A DNA stretch of 64,000 nt from NCBI GenBank assembly GCA_965262785.1, contig OZ253559.1, forward strand, positions 3,596,001-3,660,000. The letters run 5' to 3'. A program made the translations under genes and the position numbers. The notes under the pieces are model-generated. The model had not been told where the DNA came from, did not search any database, and saw nothing but the letters and a program-made list of their open reading frames with translations. Below are positions 28,171 to 36,911 of this stretch, piece by piece. The stretch is from G965218495 sp965262785 (lineage in GTDB: Bacteria > Bacteroidota > Rhodothermia > Rhodothermales > Bin80). Positions within the stretch are counted from its first letter, which is position 1. Each line of letters opens with the position of its first letter.

Positions 28171-28996
28171 TGATCTTGTCCAAGATGCGGTCGAGCTCAT
28201 GTTCTGAATTGGGCCTGTCTGCCGGTGCCGTGTTCGAATGCTCTTTCTTGCCAGCTGCCGCGCTCTGCCGGCGTGAACCTTTGGAGAGCTTACGCTCTAC
28301 CCTCGCCAGAAAACCCCCGGCGGCGGCACGGCGCGCTGTAAAGAGCCATCTCGCCCAAGACGAAAGGTCGCCTCCCCGTGATTCCACCCTGACAAAAAGA
28401 TAGCCGGTCAGCGCGCCGCCAAGGTGCGCAAATATCGCTGTCGAGCTGTTGTAAACGGTCAGCAGGTCAAGCGCCAGAAACGCCAGGACCAGATGAGGCA
28501 GGCGCACCGACCCAATCAGCCAAAGCCCTATTCGCTTGAAAGGTTGAAGCACTGCAAGCGCGGTCATAACTCCTAGTACCGAGCCCGAAGCGCCATGAAT
28601 AAGGATTTGCGGCGTGCCAACGAGATTGTAGATCGCAGCACTGAGTAGCGCGCCGCCCATGGCAGCGAAGAGGTACAAGGACAGCATCGTGTGCGGACCG
28701 TACAAGTCCTCCAAATCCTTACCTATCCAGTAGAGCCAGAGCATGTTAAAACCGAGGTGCAGAAGGCCACCAAAGCCCAGCCCGAGGTGCAGAAAGCTGT
28801 ACGTTACTAGCTGCCAGGGCTCAAACAGAAAGTCGGGCCATGCCGCATGAAACGCGAGATGAGCCTCAATGAATGTGCGGGTTGCACCAAGATGCGCCAG
28901 CACAAGCGCCCACAGCACGTATACGGCTACATTGACTGTAATCAGCAGCCGTAGCGCCGTAGGCCGCGTAGTGTACCAGATCCTGAATCGCAACAC
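28100..28996 (-). CDS. Rhomboid-family intramembrane serine protease with C-terminal extension
   Basis: A 298-residue protein with about six transmembrane helices. The catalytic Ser is in ILIHGASGSVLGVM (GxSG) and the catalytic His in AIFAHLGGALTGYLF. LTYSFLH-like QLVTYSFLHLGL and the helix-2 sequence LHLGFNMLWLYWIGKDLE complete the fold. After about residue 210 comes a charged cytosolic tail (ESRGGDLSSWARW, ELDRILDKINEEGLDALSPEE). The last part resembles the small SPEEK-type C-terminal motif seen in Bacteroidota rhomboids. It lies 39 bases downstream of a second rhomboid, so the pair is probably an operon. Substrates are unknown. Confidence 0.92.
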   Translation of the reverse strand: MLRFRIWYTTRPTALRLLITVNVAVYVLWALVLAHLGATRTFIEAHLAFHAAWPDFLFEPWQLVTYSFLHLGLGFGGLLHLGFNMLWLYWIGKDLEDLYGPHTMLSLYLFAAMGGALLSAAIYNLVGTPQILIHGASGSVLGVMTALAVLQPFKRIGLWLIGSVRLPHLVLAFLALDLLTVYNSSTAIFAHLGGALTGYLFVRVESRGGDLSSWARWLFTARRAAAGGFLARVERKLSKGSRRQSAAAGKKEHSNTAPADRPNSEHELDRILDKINEEGLDALSPEERAVLELFSQSR

Positions 28997-29035
28997 GGTA
29001 ACGAGCGCTTCGGGCAGCGAACTGGGGCGGGGAAA

Positions 29036-29659
29036 CTAGTGGTACGGCGTGCGCCGCTGGGGCTTGATAGGCAGTTTGCCCCGCCAGTACAAGATAAGCA
29101 GGACTCCGACCACCATGCCGCCAAGGTGTGCAAAGTTGGCTACGCCAGGCTGTCCTCCAGCCGTAGCAAACCAGAGTTCAATTACCCCATAACCGATCAC
29201 GAAGAACTTCGCTTTGATCGGAATCGGCGGAAACAGCAGCATGATCCGCTGCTCCGGAAAGAGCATGCCGAAGGCTGCAAGAATTCCAAAAACCCCGCCC
29301 GACGCACCTATCGTTGGAACGCCGGGATTCGTAACAAGCTGTGCAAGGCCAGCCCCAACCACGCACACAAAGTAGAAAAATGCAAACCGCGACGAGCCCC
29401 AGGTATTCTCTATCTGCGCGCCAAACATCCACAGGGCAAACATATTGAAGAACAAGTGTGTAATTCCGCCGTGCAGGAACGAATACGTGACAAGTTGCCA
29501 CGGCCAGAAACCTGACCCCAAAGGCTGTAGCGCAAACGATTCTACCAAAAGCCTCCCTAGAGGGATCTGCGCCATAAAGACGAGCCCGGTGATAATCAGT
29601 AGGTTCTTTACTACCGGAGGAAATGCAAAAAACGAAGGCCTCTGCTGGTGTTGGTACAT
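29036..29659 (-). CDS. Rhomboid-family intramembrane serine protease
   Basis: A 207-residue rhomboid of the minimal six-helix kind. QLVTYSFLHGGITHLFFNMFALWMFG carries the conserved His and Asn of helix 2. TIGASGGVFGILAAF carries the catalytic Ser, and NFAHLGGMVVGVLLI the catalytic His. The short N-terminus (PSFFAFPPVVKNLLIITGL) is typical of the Bacteroidota tandem pairs. It shares the strand and a probable promoter, divergent from the LpxH-like gene, with the longer rhomboid downstream. Confidence 0.93.
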   Translation of the reverse strand: MYQHQQRPSFFAFPPVVKNLLIITGLVFMAQIPLGRLLVESFALQPLGSGFWPWQLVTYSFLHGGITHLFFNMFALWMFGAQIENTWGSSRFAFFYFVCVVGAGLAQLVTNPGVPTIGASGGVFGILAAFGMLFPEQRIMLLFPPIPIKAKFFVIGYGVIELWFATAGGQPGVANFAHLGGMVVGVLLILYWRGKLPIKPQRRTPYH

Positions 29660-29767
29660 GCCTGTTAGCTAATCTTTGCGCGCATTATAGCGTTTAAGTC
29701 TCAACTTGGTTGCACCCTGTGACCTGAACGCTTCTTTCCAGCCGCCTGTCTGGCAGCCGCGCTGCTC

Positions 29768-30523
29768 ATGGTTTTTTTTGTTAGTGACACGCACTTTGGC
29801 CTGGGAGCTCGACAGGAGGAACGGGCTATTGAGGACGCACTGCTAACCTGTCTTGCGTCCTACGAAGAGCAGGCGACGCACCTTTACCTGGTCGGCGACA
29901 TCTTTGACGGATACATAGAGTACCGACGCGTAGTCCCAAAGGGATTCGTACGGTTTTTGGCGCTTATAGCGGCCTGGAGCGACCGCGGCGTTGGTGTAAC
30001 CTACCTTGTCGGCAATCACGACCCGTGGCATCGAGACTACTTCGCTGCAGAGCTTGGCGTTCGCGTGATGCCCGGCCATGTCTTGGAGCGCGTTGCAGGC
30101 GCGCTGTGCTACGTGCGGCATGGCGACGGCGTTGGCCGCTCTGGTCGCGGGCGACGCGGCATCAAGTCTCTGCTGAGAAACCCGGCAATGGTCTGGCTCT
30201 ATCGCAGCCTGTTGCCTGCAGATGCTGGCTTGGCTCTGGCGCATCGCGTAAGTCGCCGGCTGCAAAGGCGACGCCCCAGCCCACACGCAGCGGCTGACAT
30301 GCGGCGCTATGCGCAAGACATTCTCAAATCCACTGCGTCTCAGGTCCTTGTCATGGGCCATAGCCACCAGGCAGAGCTCTGCGTGTGGCCCGAAGGAGTA
30401 TACATGAACCTAGGAAGCTGGCGTGAGGGCGGCTCATTTGGACTGCTGGAGGCCGGGCGCGTCCAGCTCTTGCGCTGGCGCGGCGGCAAGGCCGAGCTTG
30501 TTAAGGAACACACGTGGCAGTAA
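29768..30523 (+). CDS. LpxH-like UDP-2,3-diacylglucosamine diphosphatase (calcineurin-type phosphoesterase)
   Basis: A protein of 251 residues. The metallophosphoesterase motifs are in order: FVSDTHFGLG (D-x-H), LYLVGDIFDGY (GDxxD), YLVGNHDPWHRDYF (GNHD), VRHGDGV and VMGHSHQAEL (GHxH). The W-H-R-D pattern after GNHD and the overall length fit the LpxH family, which cleaves UDP-diacylglucosamine to lipid X in lipid A synthesis on the cytosolic face of the inner membrane. Other UDP-sugar pyrophosphatases of this fold cannot be excluded, so I give no gene symbol. PBP1A follows after about 50 bases on the same strand. Confidence 0.82.
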   Translation: MVFFVSDTHFGLGARQEERAIEDALLTCLASYEEQATHLYLVGDIFDGYIEYRRVVPKGFVRFLALIAAWSDRGVGVTYLVGNHDPWHRDYFAAELGVRVMPGHVLERVAGALCYVRHGDGVGRSGRGRRGIKSLLRNPAMVWLYRSLLPADAGLALAHRVSRRLQRRRPSPHAAADMRRYAQDILKSTASQVLVMGHSHQAELCVWPEGVYMNLGSWREGGSFGLLEAGRVQLLRWRGGKAELVKEHTWQ

Positions 30524-30572
30524 CGGATAGTTGTACCGATATCACGGCTGCTGACCCGCAGTAACGCCCTCC

Positions 30573-32870
30573 ATGGCCAAATCGAAAAAGAAGACAACAA
30601 GAAAGACGGCCCGCCGCATTCGCGGTTCCACGGCAAAGAGACGCAGCAAACCCAAAGAGGCTGCCGTGCTGCTCTTCATTCCGACTACGGCCCTGATGCT
30701 GGCGGCCCTGGTGCTGATGGGATACGCCGGCTGGTTCACTAATAGCGACAACCTGCCTGACCTGCAGGAAATCGAGAGCCAGAATTTTGAACTGACGCTA
30801 GCCACCGTGGCGTACACTGCCGACGGAGAGGAGTTGGGCCGCTACGGGCGCCAGAATCGGACCTGGGTTTCGTACGACAGCATACCGGACCATGTCATCA
30901 ATGCGCTGGTGTCCACCGAAGACCGTCGCTTCTGGCGACACTGGGGTATTGACGCTTGGCGCACCCTGTCCGCCGTCACTCAGACCGTACTCGGCAAGAT
31001 CGGGCTGCCATTTGAGCTGCAGGGTGGCTCGACCATCACGCAGCAGTTGGCGCGCAACCTCTACAACAGCCAGATAGGGTTTAGAGTTAGCGTAGTGCGC
31101 AAGCTCAAGGAGATGGCCGCTGCAGTGCAGTTGGAACGACGCTATTCTAAGGAAGAAGTCATTGAGATGTATCTGAACACGGTCCCCTTTCGGCACAATG
31201 CCTTTGGGATTGAGGGTGCGGCAAGGACGTACTTTGGCAAGCCAACTGCAAAGCTTGATACGCTCGAGGCTGCGGCGCTAGTTGGCATGCTCAAGGCCAG
31301 CACAACCTACGATCCGGTGAGGAATCCGGAGAATTCGCGCAACCGGCGCAATACAGTCTTGCGCCAGATGATTAGCCAAGGCTTCCTGGAACGCGAGTTT
31401 TATGATGAGAACAAAGAAAAGCTGACTCCCGCACGCTTGCGTACGGCTAATGTGACTGATAGCTTCGCGCCGTACGCGGCGGAATACGTGCGCAAGTGGG
31501 TGCAGGACTGGGGGAATTCGGCCGGGTTTGACATGTACGCGGATGGGCTGGTTGTGTACACGACCATCGATTCCCGACTTCAGGCACATGCCGAGGCTGC
31601 GGTGACCACCACGCTCAACTCCCTGCAGGCTGTGGCTGATTGCGAGTGGAGTGCACAGAGAAGCAAACTGCTGGACTTTGGAGAAGAGTTGGACAAGTAT
31701 CTCGGTGATGCGTGTCATCAGGACCCAAGCCAGCGTTTTAAGTACTTCTGGCAGGTTCGAAGGGCGGAGCTGGAGGCCTTCATCAAGGAAACCCAACGCT
31801 ATCAACGGCTCCTCAGCGACGGCCGCACCGCTGCCGAAGCGCTTGCCAACCTGCGCGCGAACGCGGCGTTTGTGGACTCGCTGAAGACCGCCAAGACCCG
31901 CATGGAATCCGGATTCGTTTCGATAGATCCGCGGACCGGCTACGTCAAGGCATGGGTCGGTGGGCGCGACCTTACAACGGAGTGGTACGACCACGTCAAC
32001 GTAGCCAGACGCCAACCCGGGTCAACGTTCAAGCCACTGCTGTACGCCTCGGCTATTCAAACGGGATGGTCCCCGCAGACGCAGTATGTGGACTCGGTGT
32101 TTTCGTATGAACTGGTGGGCTCGGAGGACATCTGGGCGCCGCAGAACTCGGGCGGCGAAGTGTCTCTAGAGCGGTACACGCTGCAGGAAGCTCTTGCGCG
32201 CTCACTCAACACCATTTCCGCCCAGCTTATCCACGAACTGGGCCCGGAGCAGGTTGTACAGTTTGCGAAGGGAATGGGGATTCAGAGCGAGCTGGAACCA
32301 GTGCTGTCACTCGCGCTGGGCACCAGCGATGTATCGCTCTTGGAGCTTGCCACCGCCTACAGCACCTTGGCCAACCTTGGCACGCGGCTCGATCCAGTTG
32401 TGGTTACCCGTATCGAAGACCAGCATGGGACGCCGTTGTACGAGTACCAGTCGGAGCCGAAGGTGGAGCTGATCATGGAGACTGCAGTAGTCATCGTGGA
32501 CATGATGCGTGATGTTGTCAACCAGGCCTACGGCACCGGGCACCGCATCCGCTGGCAATTCGATCAGGACGGCTACGACTTTGCCGGCAAAACGGGCACC
32601 ACGCAGGAAGGCGCCGACGGTTGGTTTATGCTGATGCACCCGGAGATGGTCACCGGCTCTTGGGTCGGCTTCAATGACCGGCGGGTGACATTCCGGTCCC
32701 AATTCTGGGGACAGGGCGCGCACAACGCGCTCTTTGTGGTGGGAGAATTCCTGACGCGCATGAATGCAGACCCCAATGTGGCGCTAAGCCGGGAGGTAGA
32801 ATTCCCTCATCCCTTGTCCACGGGCGAGGATGGACTGCGCCAGGACGAGGCAGAGCAATTCGAATTCTAG
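30573..32870 (+). CDS. Class A penicillin-binding protein 1A (glycosyltransferase and transpeptidase)
   Basis: A bifunctional peptidoglycan synthase of 765 residues with a short basic cytosolic tail and one membrane anchor (about residues 29-50). The GT51 domain has ALVSTEDRRFWRHWGID with the catalytic Glu, GGSTITQQLARNLY, RRYSKEEVIEMYLN and AFGIEGAARTYFGK. The transpeptidase domain has SxxK in RRQPGSTFKPLLYAS near residue 483, SxN in SLNTISAQLI near 544 and KTG in AGKTGTTQEGADGW near 672. An insert of about 90 residues between the domains (about 350-440) is mostly helical. The length is in the PBP1A range. An unusually long N-terminal Lys/Arg-rich start (MAKSKKKTTRKTARR) is normal for this group. 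Confidence 0.95.
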   Translation: MAKSKKKTTRKTARRIRGSTAKRRSKPKEAAVLLFIPTTALMLAALVLMGYAGWFTNSDNLPDLQEIESQNFELTLATVAYTADGEELGRYGRQNRTWVSYDSIPDHVINALVSTEDRRFWRHWGIDAWRTLSAVTQTVLGKIGLPFELQGGSTITQQLARNLYNSQIGFRVSVVRKLKEMAAAVQLERRYSKEEVIEMYLNTVPFRHNAFGIEGAARTYFGKPTAKLDTLEAAALVGMLKASTTYDPVRNPENSRNRRNTVLRQMISQGFLEREFYDENKEKLTPARLRTANVTDSFAPYAAEYVRKWVQDWGNSAGFDMYADGLVVYTTIDSRLQAHAEAAVTTTLNSLQAVADCEWSAQRSKLLDFGEELDKYLGDACHQDPSQRFKYFWQVRRAELEAFIKETQRYQRLLSDGRTAAEALANLRANAAFVDSLKTAKTRMESGFVSIDPRTGYVKAWVGGRDLTTEWYDHVNVARRQPGSTFKPLLYASAIQTGWSPQTQYVDSVFSYELVGSEDIWAPQNSGGEVSLERYTLQEALARSLNTISAQLIHELGPEQVVQFAKGMGIQSELEPVLSLALGTSDVSLLELATAYSTLANLGTRLDPVVVTRIEDQHGTPLYEYQSEPKVELIMETAVVIVDMMRDVVNQAYGTGHRIRWQFDQDGYDFAGKTGTTQEGADGWFMLMHPEMVTGSWVGFNDRRVTFRSQFWGQGAHNALFVVGEFLTRMNADPNVALSREVEFPHPLSTGEDGLRQDEAEQFEF

Positions 32871-32902
32871 AGCGGCAGCGCGGTGAAGATCCGCCACGGC
32901 AT

Positions 32903-34144
32903 ATGAAGATCCTCCACACTGGCGACATCCATTTTGGCACAAATACGTATGGCAGGATTGACCCGGCAACCGGGCTGAACACGCGGTTGCTGGACTTTCG
33001 GCGCTGCTTCAAGTTTATGGTGGAGCGCGGCCTTAAGGAAGACATAGACGTATTCCTTTTCTGCGGGGACGCCTATCGAACGGCTACGCCTACTCCCACG
33101 CAGCAAAAGGCTTTTGCCGAGTGCCTCAAGCCACTAGCCGACGCGGGGATCCCGATCGTCATGGTTACGGGCAATCATGACCATCCGATCTCGTTTGGCA
33201 AGGCCTCGTCGATTGACATTTTTGGCTACCTCACTGGCAACGTACAAGTCTTCCGCAAACCCACCGCGACTCTTATTCCGACTAGCAGCGGCACGCTACA
33301 ACTTTTGGCCATGCCATGGCCCGTGCGCAGCCTTCTCCTCTTGGGCGAGGATAGTCGCAAGATGTCACCTGAAGCGCTGTGCGAGGCCATACAGCAAAAA
33401 TACACAGAGATTATCCAGGCGGAAGCCGCCAAACTAGACCCCGCACTACCTACCGTCCTTGCCGGCCACTTTAGCGTGGTGGGCTGCATTCCGGGCGGTT
33501 CGGAGAGCTCGTCGCTCATGCTCCGCGAGCCGATTTTCTCCCCCGCGGAGCTGTCGGTGCCTCCTATCGACTACGTAGCACTGGGGCATATTCACCACTT
33601 TCAGAATTGCGCGACCGATCCAGAGGCCACTCCCGTGGTCTACAGCAGCAGCATTGAGCGCGTGACCTTTAACGAGAGGGACAGTCGCAAGGGCTTTGTG
33701 CTGGTTCACATCAGCGGCAATCCCAAAAGGACCACATTCAAGTTCGTAGAGACGCCAGCGAGGCGATTCGTGCAGCTTGACATCAATGCTGTGGATTCGA
33801 CTGATCCGACAAACACCATCGTGAAGGCGATCGCCCGCGAGGATATTGGCGGCAGTATTGTTAGGGTACGATTTCGGATACAGGAGGCGCAACGGCCGTC
33901 CATCGACATGGGTAAGATTCGTGCGGCACTCAAACCTGCCTTTGCCATTGCTTCAATAGAGCGGACATGGGATCCCGTCGAGCGCAAGAGAGACACCAAG
34001 GTCACAAGCGAATCCACGCTAGTGGAAGCGCTTGGCAGTTACATTGATCAGCGTAGCAGCCTTTCCGGCGTGAAGAATGCGCTGATGGACAAGGCGCTGG
34101 AGCTGGAGGCCGCATATGTAGCGGCCCAAGGCGCAAAGGACTAA
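32903..34144 (+). CDS. SbcD/Mre11-type DNA repair exonuclease
   Basis: A 413-residue nuclease with the Mre11/SbcD phosphoesterase motifs in order: LHTGDIHFG (motif I), VFLFCGDAYRT (II), VMVTGNHDHPIS (III), VLAGHFSVVG (IV) and VALGHIHHFQ (V). The C-terminal capping region follows. These enzymes act with an SbcC/Rad50 ATPase on double-strand ends and hairpins. No SbcC gene is next to it; a converging sulfatase comes next. It is separated from PBP1A by 32 bases, so the two may share a transcript. GDAYRT instead of GDxxD/GDLFD is the expected SbcD pattern. Confidence 0.88.
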   Translation: MKILHTGDIHFGTNTYGRIDPATGLNTRLLDFRRCFKFMVERGLKEDIDVFLFCGDAYRTATPTPTQQKAFAECLKPLADAGIPIVMVTGNHDHPISFGKASSIDIFGYLTGNVQVFRKPTATLIPTSSGTLQLLAMPWPVRSLLLLGEDSRKMSPEALCEAIQQKYTEIIQAEAAKLDPALPTVLAGHFSVVGCIPGGSESSSLMLREPIFSPAELSVPPIDYVALGHIHHFQNCATDPEATPVVYSSSIERVTFNERDSRKGFVLVHISGNPKRTTFKFVETPARRFVQLDINAVDSTDPTNTIVKAIAREDIGGSIVRVRFRIQEAQRPSIDMGKIRAALKPAFAIASIERTWDPVERKRDTKVTSESTLVEALGSYIDQRSSLSGVKNALMDKALELEAAYVAAQGAKD

Positions 34145-34338
34145 GAGCCTATTCCACAACGGGATCGGCGCCAGACTGGCCGCTTGTGTCATGCCTCCGG
34201 CGATGCATATCGAAGCTTAGCGCTATACTGCTGTCCCGGATAAGGTGCATGGTGCGTCCTTGCCGTGCGCAGGAACGCTGCGAATTGCAGGGCAGAGATT
34301 CTGTATGACAGCAGTGGCCCCACGTGAGGCAGCTCCAC

Positions 34339-36096
34339 TCAGGAGTCCACCCGGCGCAGCGATAGCATCCTAAAGTCCATCACCTCAGCGCCCGGCCGCG
34401 AAAGCGCCCTGAGCACCAACGTTCCGTGACCGGCTGGGAGCGAAAATTCCCCAAGCACCAGCGGCCTGAAGTCTTTCACATACGATTCAATCCGAGGCGT
34501 TCGGTCATGCTCCATGCCGCGGAGCGGCGGATCGTGTGCTTCTGCCAGCGTGCCCGCCAGGCGGCTTTCACCGAAGCTAACCTCAACTTCCGCACCCTCG
34601 CTTCCCACAGGCACCGTGTAGTACATAGTAGCCTCAAACGTTGCTGTCGCCAACACCTCTACGCTCCAGAATATCGAGTCTTCAAGGCTTGTCCAGCTCG
34701 TGAAGTGACTGTCATTGGGGAACCGGTTCGAACGCGAAATTCTTCCACTGGCCTGCGCGTCGCGCGCCGGCAGGTGCGCCCACTTAAATTCCGGGTGCCC
34801 CACAGAAAATGGGCGATCATCGCTGGCAGGTAGCTCCGCGACAACCGTGGCTTCAAACTCCGCTTGTGCTGCGCTCAAGGCCTCTAAGTCCTCGGGGAAT
34901 CGAGCGGCGACGTCTTCGTGCTGCCCTGGGTCGGCCGTCATCTCAAAATGTCGTCCCTCATGATCCAGACGAAACCCTTGGCTGCGCACACTGGTTCGCC
35001 CGCGCCAGTGGCTGAAAACGAATCGGTCTTCGTGCGTGTAAGTCTCGCCCAAAAGGAGCGGCGCCACACTCACGCCATCTAACGGCTTGGAGCTGTCCAA
35101 CTCGATGTCTGCTAACTCCGCCAACGTAGGCAGCAGGTCAATGGCTGCCGCAATATTGTCGATCTCTAACCCGGCCTCTATCATCCCAGGCCACTGCAGT
35201 ACGAAGGGCGAGCGCACACCGCCCTCGTCCGTCGACCCCTTTCGACCCTTCATGCCTCCGTTCCAACGCGACCCGTTGGGCCCGTTGTCTGAAAAGTACA
35301 GCACGATAGTGCTGCTACGCAGACCCATCTCCTCAAGCCGGTACAAGATCCTGCCAACATTCCAATCAATGTTGGCCGTCATAGCCAGAGCTGCGCGTGT
35401 GTGCTCTATATCCTCTTTGCCAGGCTCCCGGTGCTTGAACGGCAGTGTATGCGACGCAAATGTCTCCCAATACTCATCGGGCACCTGCATCGGGCTGTGG
35501 GGCGTGTTGAAGGGCAAGTAGACCATAAATGGCCGTTCCTGATGCGCCTCCATAAAGGCCAGCGCCTTGTTCGTAAAGTCATCCGGCAGGTATCCCTTGC
35601 CCTGTACCATGGACCCATTGTGCTCCAGTGGCGGGCTAAAGTAGTCTCCCCAATGGCCTGACGTAAATCCATAGAACTCGTCGAACCCCCGTGCGTTGGG
35701 ATGGTAGGGTGGCTATGAGCCGTTGTGCCACTTACCAAACACTCCGGTAACATATCCAGCGGCCTGGAAGAATTCAGCCAACGTGGCTTCGTCCAGATCC
35801 ATGCGCTCTGCCCCGGCGCTGGTACCAGCAACGCCAGAGCGTGGATGATAGCGACCCGTCAAGAACTCGGCGCGTGTGGGAGAACAGACGGGGCTAACAT
35901 AGAAGCGATTCAGCTTCACCCCCTGCGCTGCGATCCCATCAATGTTGGGCGTCGCAATATTACTGTTACCGTTGTAGCTGACATCGCCCCATCCCTGATC
36001 GTCCGCCAGGATGATCACGATGTTGGGGCGTGGTGTGGACTCGTCGGAGCACGCAGACGCTGTTAGGACCAGCAGCACGACTAGGTGGCGATACAT
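34339..36096 (-). pseudogene. Sulfatase lipoprotein with one in-frame TAG
   Basis: An otherwise complete 585-codon sulfatase gene. The N-terminus is a lipoprotein signal (LVVLLVLTASACSDES). IVIILADDQGWGDVSYN binds the metal. The formylglycine motif CSPTRAEFLTGRYHPR is intact (CxPxR). FGKWHNGS is followed by TAG at 35713-35715. The same frame then goes on with PPYHPNARGFDEFYGFTSGHWGDYFSP and LEHNGSMVQGKGYLPDDF, all typical of arylsulfatase A-like proteins, and remains open to 34339. The C-terminal 150 residues form a beta-rich domain. Relatives often have Gln after KWHxG, so CAG to TAG is likely. A sequencing error, a pseudogene and stop readthrough are all possible; I favour a pseudogene. Confidence 0.85.
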
Positions 36097-36911
36097 AGTG
36101 GCCTGGAGAGTATGCGCGCTAGTGGATGATACCTCTCTTTGCTGAAGCCAGATAGGGCTTGACTATGATCTAAGTGGGGTCGAAGAACCGGCTTACTTGC
36201 CCGCTAAGCTGGCGAGCGCCTCGTTGGCCTCTATCGGAAAGGATACGACATCCACGAGCAACCAGCCTGGCGCGAGATCGCGCCCTGATGCCAGTGGTAT
36301 CGCGTGGGACCCTAACGCCACTTGTAGGTGGCCCGCCACATACGGCGCCGGCACTAGTTGCAGCACGATAGGGCGAAAGTTGTATCCGCCCGCGTATGAC
36401 CAATACCCAACGCATTTAGGGGACGTGGCGGCGCCCGATCTCCGAGACAAAGGTCATTGGTCGCCACAACCGCATGCTGACGCTAAGCAGGCTCTCACCA
36501 ACCTACCGCGATGCCGATCGAGGCATCGAATCCGGGGTGTTGCTCCACTTCGCATCGCTGCCGCCCGAGCGGCACCGACGGCCGGACAGAGACGTGCGCA
36601 ACTTCAAGTGGCCACATGGGATGGGCGAACTCCGCATCTGCACGTTATTGCGGGCGACGGGTGCGCATTGACCCCCGACGTGTCATGCACATCTCCGAAC
36701 GGCCACGAGGCATCGTTTTCTCTTTGGAATCGGGCCTCCGCGAACCTGGTCGTCTGCCGTGTGGCAGTGCTGTGGATCAGCCCCTGGCGGTCTGCTGGCT
36801 GCCTGCCCCCGATTCGCCGACCAACCCATATCATTGGAACTGTCAGCGAAAGTGCCAGTCAAATACCGTCCAACCGCACGCGGATGGCTAGGAGCCAATA
36901 AGGAGGAAGGC
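36097..36911. other. Intergenic region with only weak open frames
   Basis: About 815 bases between divergent genes. A plus-strand frame of 234 codons (36197-36901) has no conserved motif and an amino acid mix typical of chance translation of GC-rich DNA. A strong ribosome binding site, AAGGAGGAAGG, ends just before 36912. Confidence 0.4.
36193..36450 (-). CDS. Possible remnant open frame, unrecognised
   Basis: An 85-codon frame that includes VAGHLQVALGSHAIPLASG and APGWLLVDVVSFPIEA. It looks more protein-like than its neighbours but matches no family I know and has no clear upstream partner. It lies in a non-coding stretch between the sulfatase and the propeller gene. It may be a fragment of a deleted gene or chance. 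Confidence 0.2.
   Translation of the reverse strand: MSRRSGAATSPKCVGYWSYAGGYNFRPIVLQLVPAPYVAGHLQVALGSHAIPLASGRDLAPGWLLVDVVSFPIEANEALASLAGK

Noticed and set aside
26975..35715. General reassignment of TAG to an amino acid
   Set aside because: TAG is used as the normal stop in intact genes here, for example ccmB and the SPFH-type and transferase neighbours, so genome-wide recoding is unlikely; local readthrough remains a separate question.
36197..36901. A 234-codon plus-strand open frame
   Set aside because: No conserved motif, residue composition of chance GC-rich translation, and no ribosome binding site at its start. The strong site lies at its end and serves the gene at 36912.
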